In this document: one piece after another, positions 62,293 to 64,000 of the stretch | How the letters are laid out: each line of letters opens with the position of its first letter | How positions within the stretch are numbered: the first letter of the stretch is position 1 | Translations under genes and position numbers: made by a program | Assembly: GCF_900129825.1 (NCBI RefSeq) | Contig: NZ_FQWZ01000001.1 | Coordinates: forward strand, 620,001-684,000 | Length of the DNA: 64,000 nt | Reading direction: 5' to 3' | DNA from: Hydrocarboniphaga daqingensis | GTDB taxonomy: Bacteria; Pseudomonadota; Gammaproteobacteria; Nevskiales; Nevskiaceae | Notes under the pieces: generated by a model | Database searches by the model: none | Told to the model about the DNA's origin: nothing | The model's input: the letters and a program-made list of their open reading frames with translations, nothing else

Positions 62293-62420
62293 CGGGCCCG
62301 ATGCGCACCGCCGAGCAATCGCAGCCAAACAAAGCGCGCCGGACCCGCACGCGCCGACTCGAGGGATCAGCCTGCGACCGCGTGCATGGCGGCTTGAGGC
62401 GCCGGGGGCTGCTTTGGGCA

Positions 62421-62455
62421 AAAGGTGCCCCCGCACAGGCCACTCGTGCGGGGGC
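62421..62455 (-). terminator. Terminator of collagen-like gene 3
   Basis: GCCCCCGCAC (62427-62436) pairs with GTGCGGGGGC (62446-62455); on the minus strand ACC and TTTT follow. The gap 62195-62569 otherwise holds the promoter element of collagen gene 2. Confidence 0.75.
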
Positions 62456-62569
62456 GAGGTCGTCATCCGTTGTAATGATTGACGGTGTAGCAGCGTGCTC
62501 AAACGATCTTCAAAGCCCGCAAGTGCAACCGACCTTTGGCCGGGCTCCGGCCACTGCTGCAGCCCGGTC

Positions 62570-64000
62570 TCAGCGCGGCAGGACCATGTAGGTCACACGC
62601 GACTGGTAGAGCCCGCAGAGACCACCGGTTCCGGCGTTCGTGACGCCTAATGACAGGATGTGGGTACCCGCCGTGACGGTGGCGTATTGGGTCAACGCGT
62701 GCGACGTCAGTGCCGTACCGGATGTGCCCTGTGCATACGGACAGATTTTGTTCGTCGCGTCGCAGGCGCCGCCGACCGGAACCCCGTCGATCAGAATGCC
62801 GACGTAGCAAGTCGACGCGGAGTTGACCGGGCTGACGACCTGGAACTGACCGGTTGCCGAGAAGGCGACCACGGCGTCCTTGGCAAACGGCACCGAGGTT
62901 CCGAAGGTCGACCGCCACGTTTCATTGGTTGAAAACAGGAAGCTGCCCGTGGGATTCGGGCTGCTCCAATTGATTTGCCCAACGGTCACGTTGGACGAAC
63001 CCGATGGACCGGTAGCGCCGGTGGCGCCTGCTGGGCCCGCAGGGCCTTGAGGGCCGGCCGCGCCCATCGGGCCGAGATCGCCCTGCGGACCGACCGGGCC
63101 CTGCATACCGGGGGCGCCCTGTTGTCCCATGTCGCCCTTCAGGCCCGCTGGGCCCTGAGGACCTTGAGGCCCCGCAGGCCCCTGAACACCCTGAAGACCT
63201 TGAGGCCCCTGAGGACCCTGAGGCCCCATCGGGCCCGGCATGCCAGCAGCGCCCGATTGCCCCGGGTCGCCCTTCGAACCGGCGGGCCCCTGGGGACCTT
63301 GAGGCCCCTCTGGGCCGATAGCACCCGCCGGACCCGGTTCACCTGCCAGACCTTGTGCACCAGCTTTCGCGATCAATGTCCACTGATTGCCCGGGGCCGG
63401 GGTTTGGACGCAGGGCGGTGATGCGGTCGTGCACAGCCAGCTTGAGCCGGCGAACGTCACGACAGCCCCCGCTTCGTAAATGGCGCCCGATTGCCACTCG
63501 CCGTCGAACTGGCTGGCGAAGCGGCCATCGGCGCCCGTGGCGCCGGTGGCGCCCTTCAGGCCTTGCGAGCCCGGCACTCCCTGAACGCCCTGCGCGCCCG
63601 TTGCACCCGTAGCGCCCGTCGCACCCTTGGCACCGGCAACGCCTGCTGCACCGGTGGCGCCCGTGCCGCCCCGAGTTCCGGCCGCGCCGGTGGCACCCGT
63701 CGCGCCTTTGAGGCCCGCCGCACCGGTCGCGCCGGTCGCGCCGGTCGCACCCTTCAAGCCAGCAGCACCGGTCGCGCCGGTGGCGCCCCGCGTACCCGCC
63801 GCGCCAGTGGCGCCGGTGGCACCGGTCGCGCCCTTGGCGCCGGACGGCGCCACCAGCGCCAGGCTCGCCGAGTTCTTGGACAGGTCTTCGCCGGTGGTCA
63901 GCGAGCCGAAGCGATCCGGATCACCCAGTGACGACACATACAGCTGGTAGCTCACGCCCGGCGTCATCTGGAACCCGCTCGGCAACCGCGCTTCCAGATG
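62570..64000 (-). CDS. Collagen-like protein 3 with carbohydrate-binding-like insert, 5' end missing
   Basis: About 476 residues are visible; the start lies beyond the window edge, because the frame stays open to base 64000 and the paralogs have about 75 more N-terminal residues. The shared N-terminal domain tail ([23 protein letters not shown], split only here) leads into GAT-rich triplets. An insert at about 63360-63530 ([25 protein letters not shown]...[10 protein letters not shown]) resembles ChiA-type carbohydrate-binding modules. More triplets rich in GPQ follow, then a third C-terminal type ([18 protein letters not shown]). A surface fibre able to hold a glycan is likely. Confidence 0.87.
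   Translation of the reverse strand, partial: HLEARLPSGFQMTPGVSYQLYVSSLGDPDRFGSLTTGEDLSKNSASLALVAPSGAKGATGATGATGAAGTRGATGATGAAGLKGATGATGATGAAGLKGATGATGAAGTRGGTGATGAAGVAGAKGATGATGATGAQGVQGVPGSQGLKGATGATGADGRFASQFDGEWQSGAIYEAGAVVTFAGSSWLCTTASPPCVQTPAPGNQWTLIAKAGAQGLAGEPGPAGAIGPEGPQGPQGPAGSKGDPGQSGAAGMPGPMGPQGPQGPQGLQGVQGPAGPQGPQGPAGLKGDMGQQGAPGMQGPVGPQGDLGPMGAAGPQGPAGPAGATGATGPSGSSNVTVGQINWSSPNPTGSFLFSTNETWRSTFGTSVPFAKDAVVAFSATGQFQVVSPVNSASTCYVGILIDGVPVGGACDATNKICPYAQGTSGTALTSHALTQYATVTAGTHILSLGVTNAGTGGLCGLYQSRVTYMVLPR

Noticed and set aside
59590..63950. Dense short repeats resembling a repeat array or CRISPR
   Set aside because: The period is 9 bp in frame with Gly-X-Y codons; there are no spacers and no cas genes.

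Overview
The window is GC-rich, densely coded DNA from a Gram-negative bacterium. Outer-membrane lipoprotein signals, TonB-dependent and phosphate-type porins, PrlC, KdpFABCDE, MutY-YggX, a full-length Sua5 and many secreted hydrolases point to a gammaproteobacterium. A free-living Nevskiales/Xanthomonadales-type organism would fit, but that placement is inference. No phage, insertion sequence, CRISPR array or rRNA was seen.

Layout. 1-10.9 kb: a truncated VolA-type lipase; prlC-glpD; an esterase-gamma carbonic anhydrase-gpmA run; a secreted alpha/beta hydrolase; then a divergent pair (an HExxH protein and an OprP/O-type porin) around tandem Pho boxes. 11.1-11.9 kb: kynA. 12.0-24.5 kb: a coherent accessory cluster. 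It encodes an SMP-30-type secreted lactonase, a cytochrome b561, cytochrome c', a second small c-type protein, a periplasmic peroxiredoxin, a TonB-dependent receptor, a DUF1549/DUF1553 protein, a Tat-exported DUF1501 protein, a small cytochrome c and a sigma-54 activator with no sensor domain. Four transcription units in it each have a -24/-12 (sigma-54) promoter-like site 25-40 nt from the chosen start codon, and three of them have a palindrome CTGCTGG-N4-CCAGCAG further upstream. I read this as a dedicated regulon for an undescribed uptake/periplasmic redox system.

24.5-29 kb: a membrane diguanylate cyclase divergent from an unusual winged-helix/protein kinase/TPR protein. 29-36.9 kb: complete kdpFABCDE, with 11-bp-phased repeats upstream. 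36.9-42.5 kb: a ROK sugar kinase, AsmA, an SRPBCC protein, mutY, yggX and tRNA-Phe. 42.6-48.8 kb: a TetR repressor divergent from an SGNH hydrolase, GH31 glucosidase, alpha/beta hydrolase and small helical protein operon, with a palindromic operator inside the promoter. 49-51 kb: a DUF6671-like protein and Sua5.

51-64 kb is a surface-structure island, all on the minus strand. It holds a gene set in the order of the holdfast-anchor genes hfaA-hfaB-hfaD (curlin-like protein, CsgG-family lipoprotein, 1462-residue repetitive adhesin), an SH3b/outer-membrane barrel protein behind a hairpin-rich leader, and three tandem collagen-like proteins. The collagen-like proteins share an N-terminal domain and a GAT-rich triplet stalk but have three different C-terminal heads; one also carries a carbohydrate-binding-like module. 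The hfaA-like gene and the two collagen genes whose 5' ends are visible share an upstream element of TTCCT repeats spaced 11 bp, so the two groups are probably expressed together.
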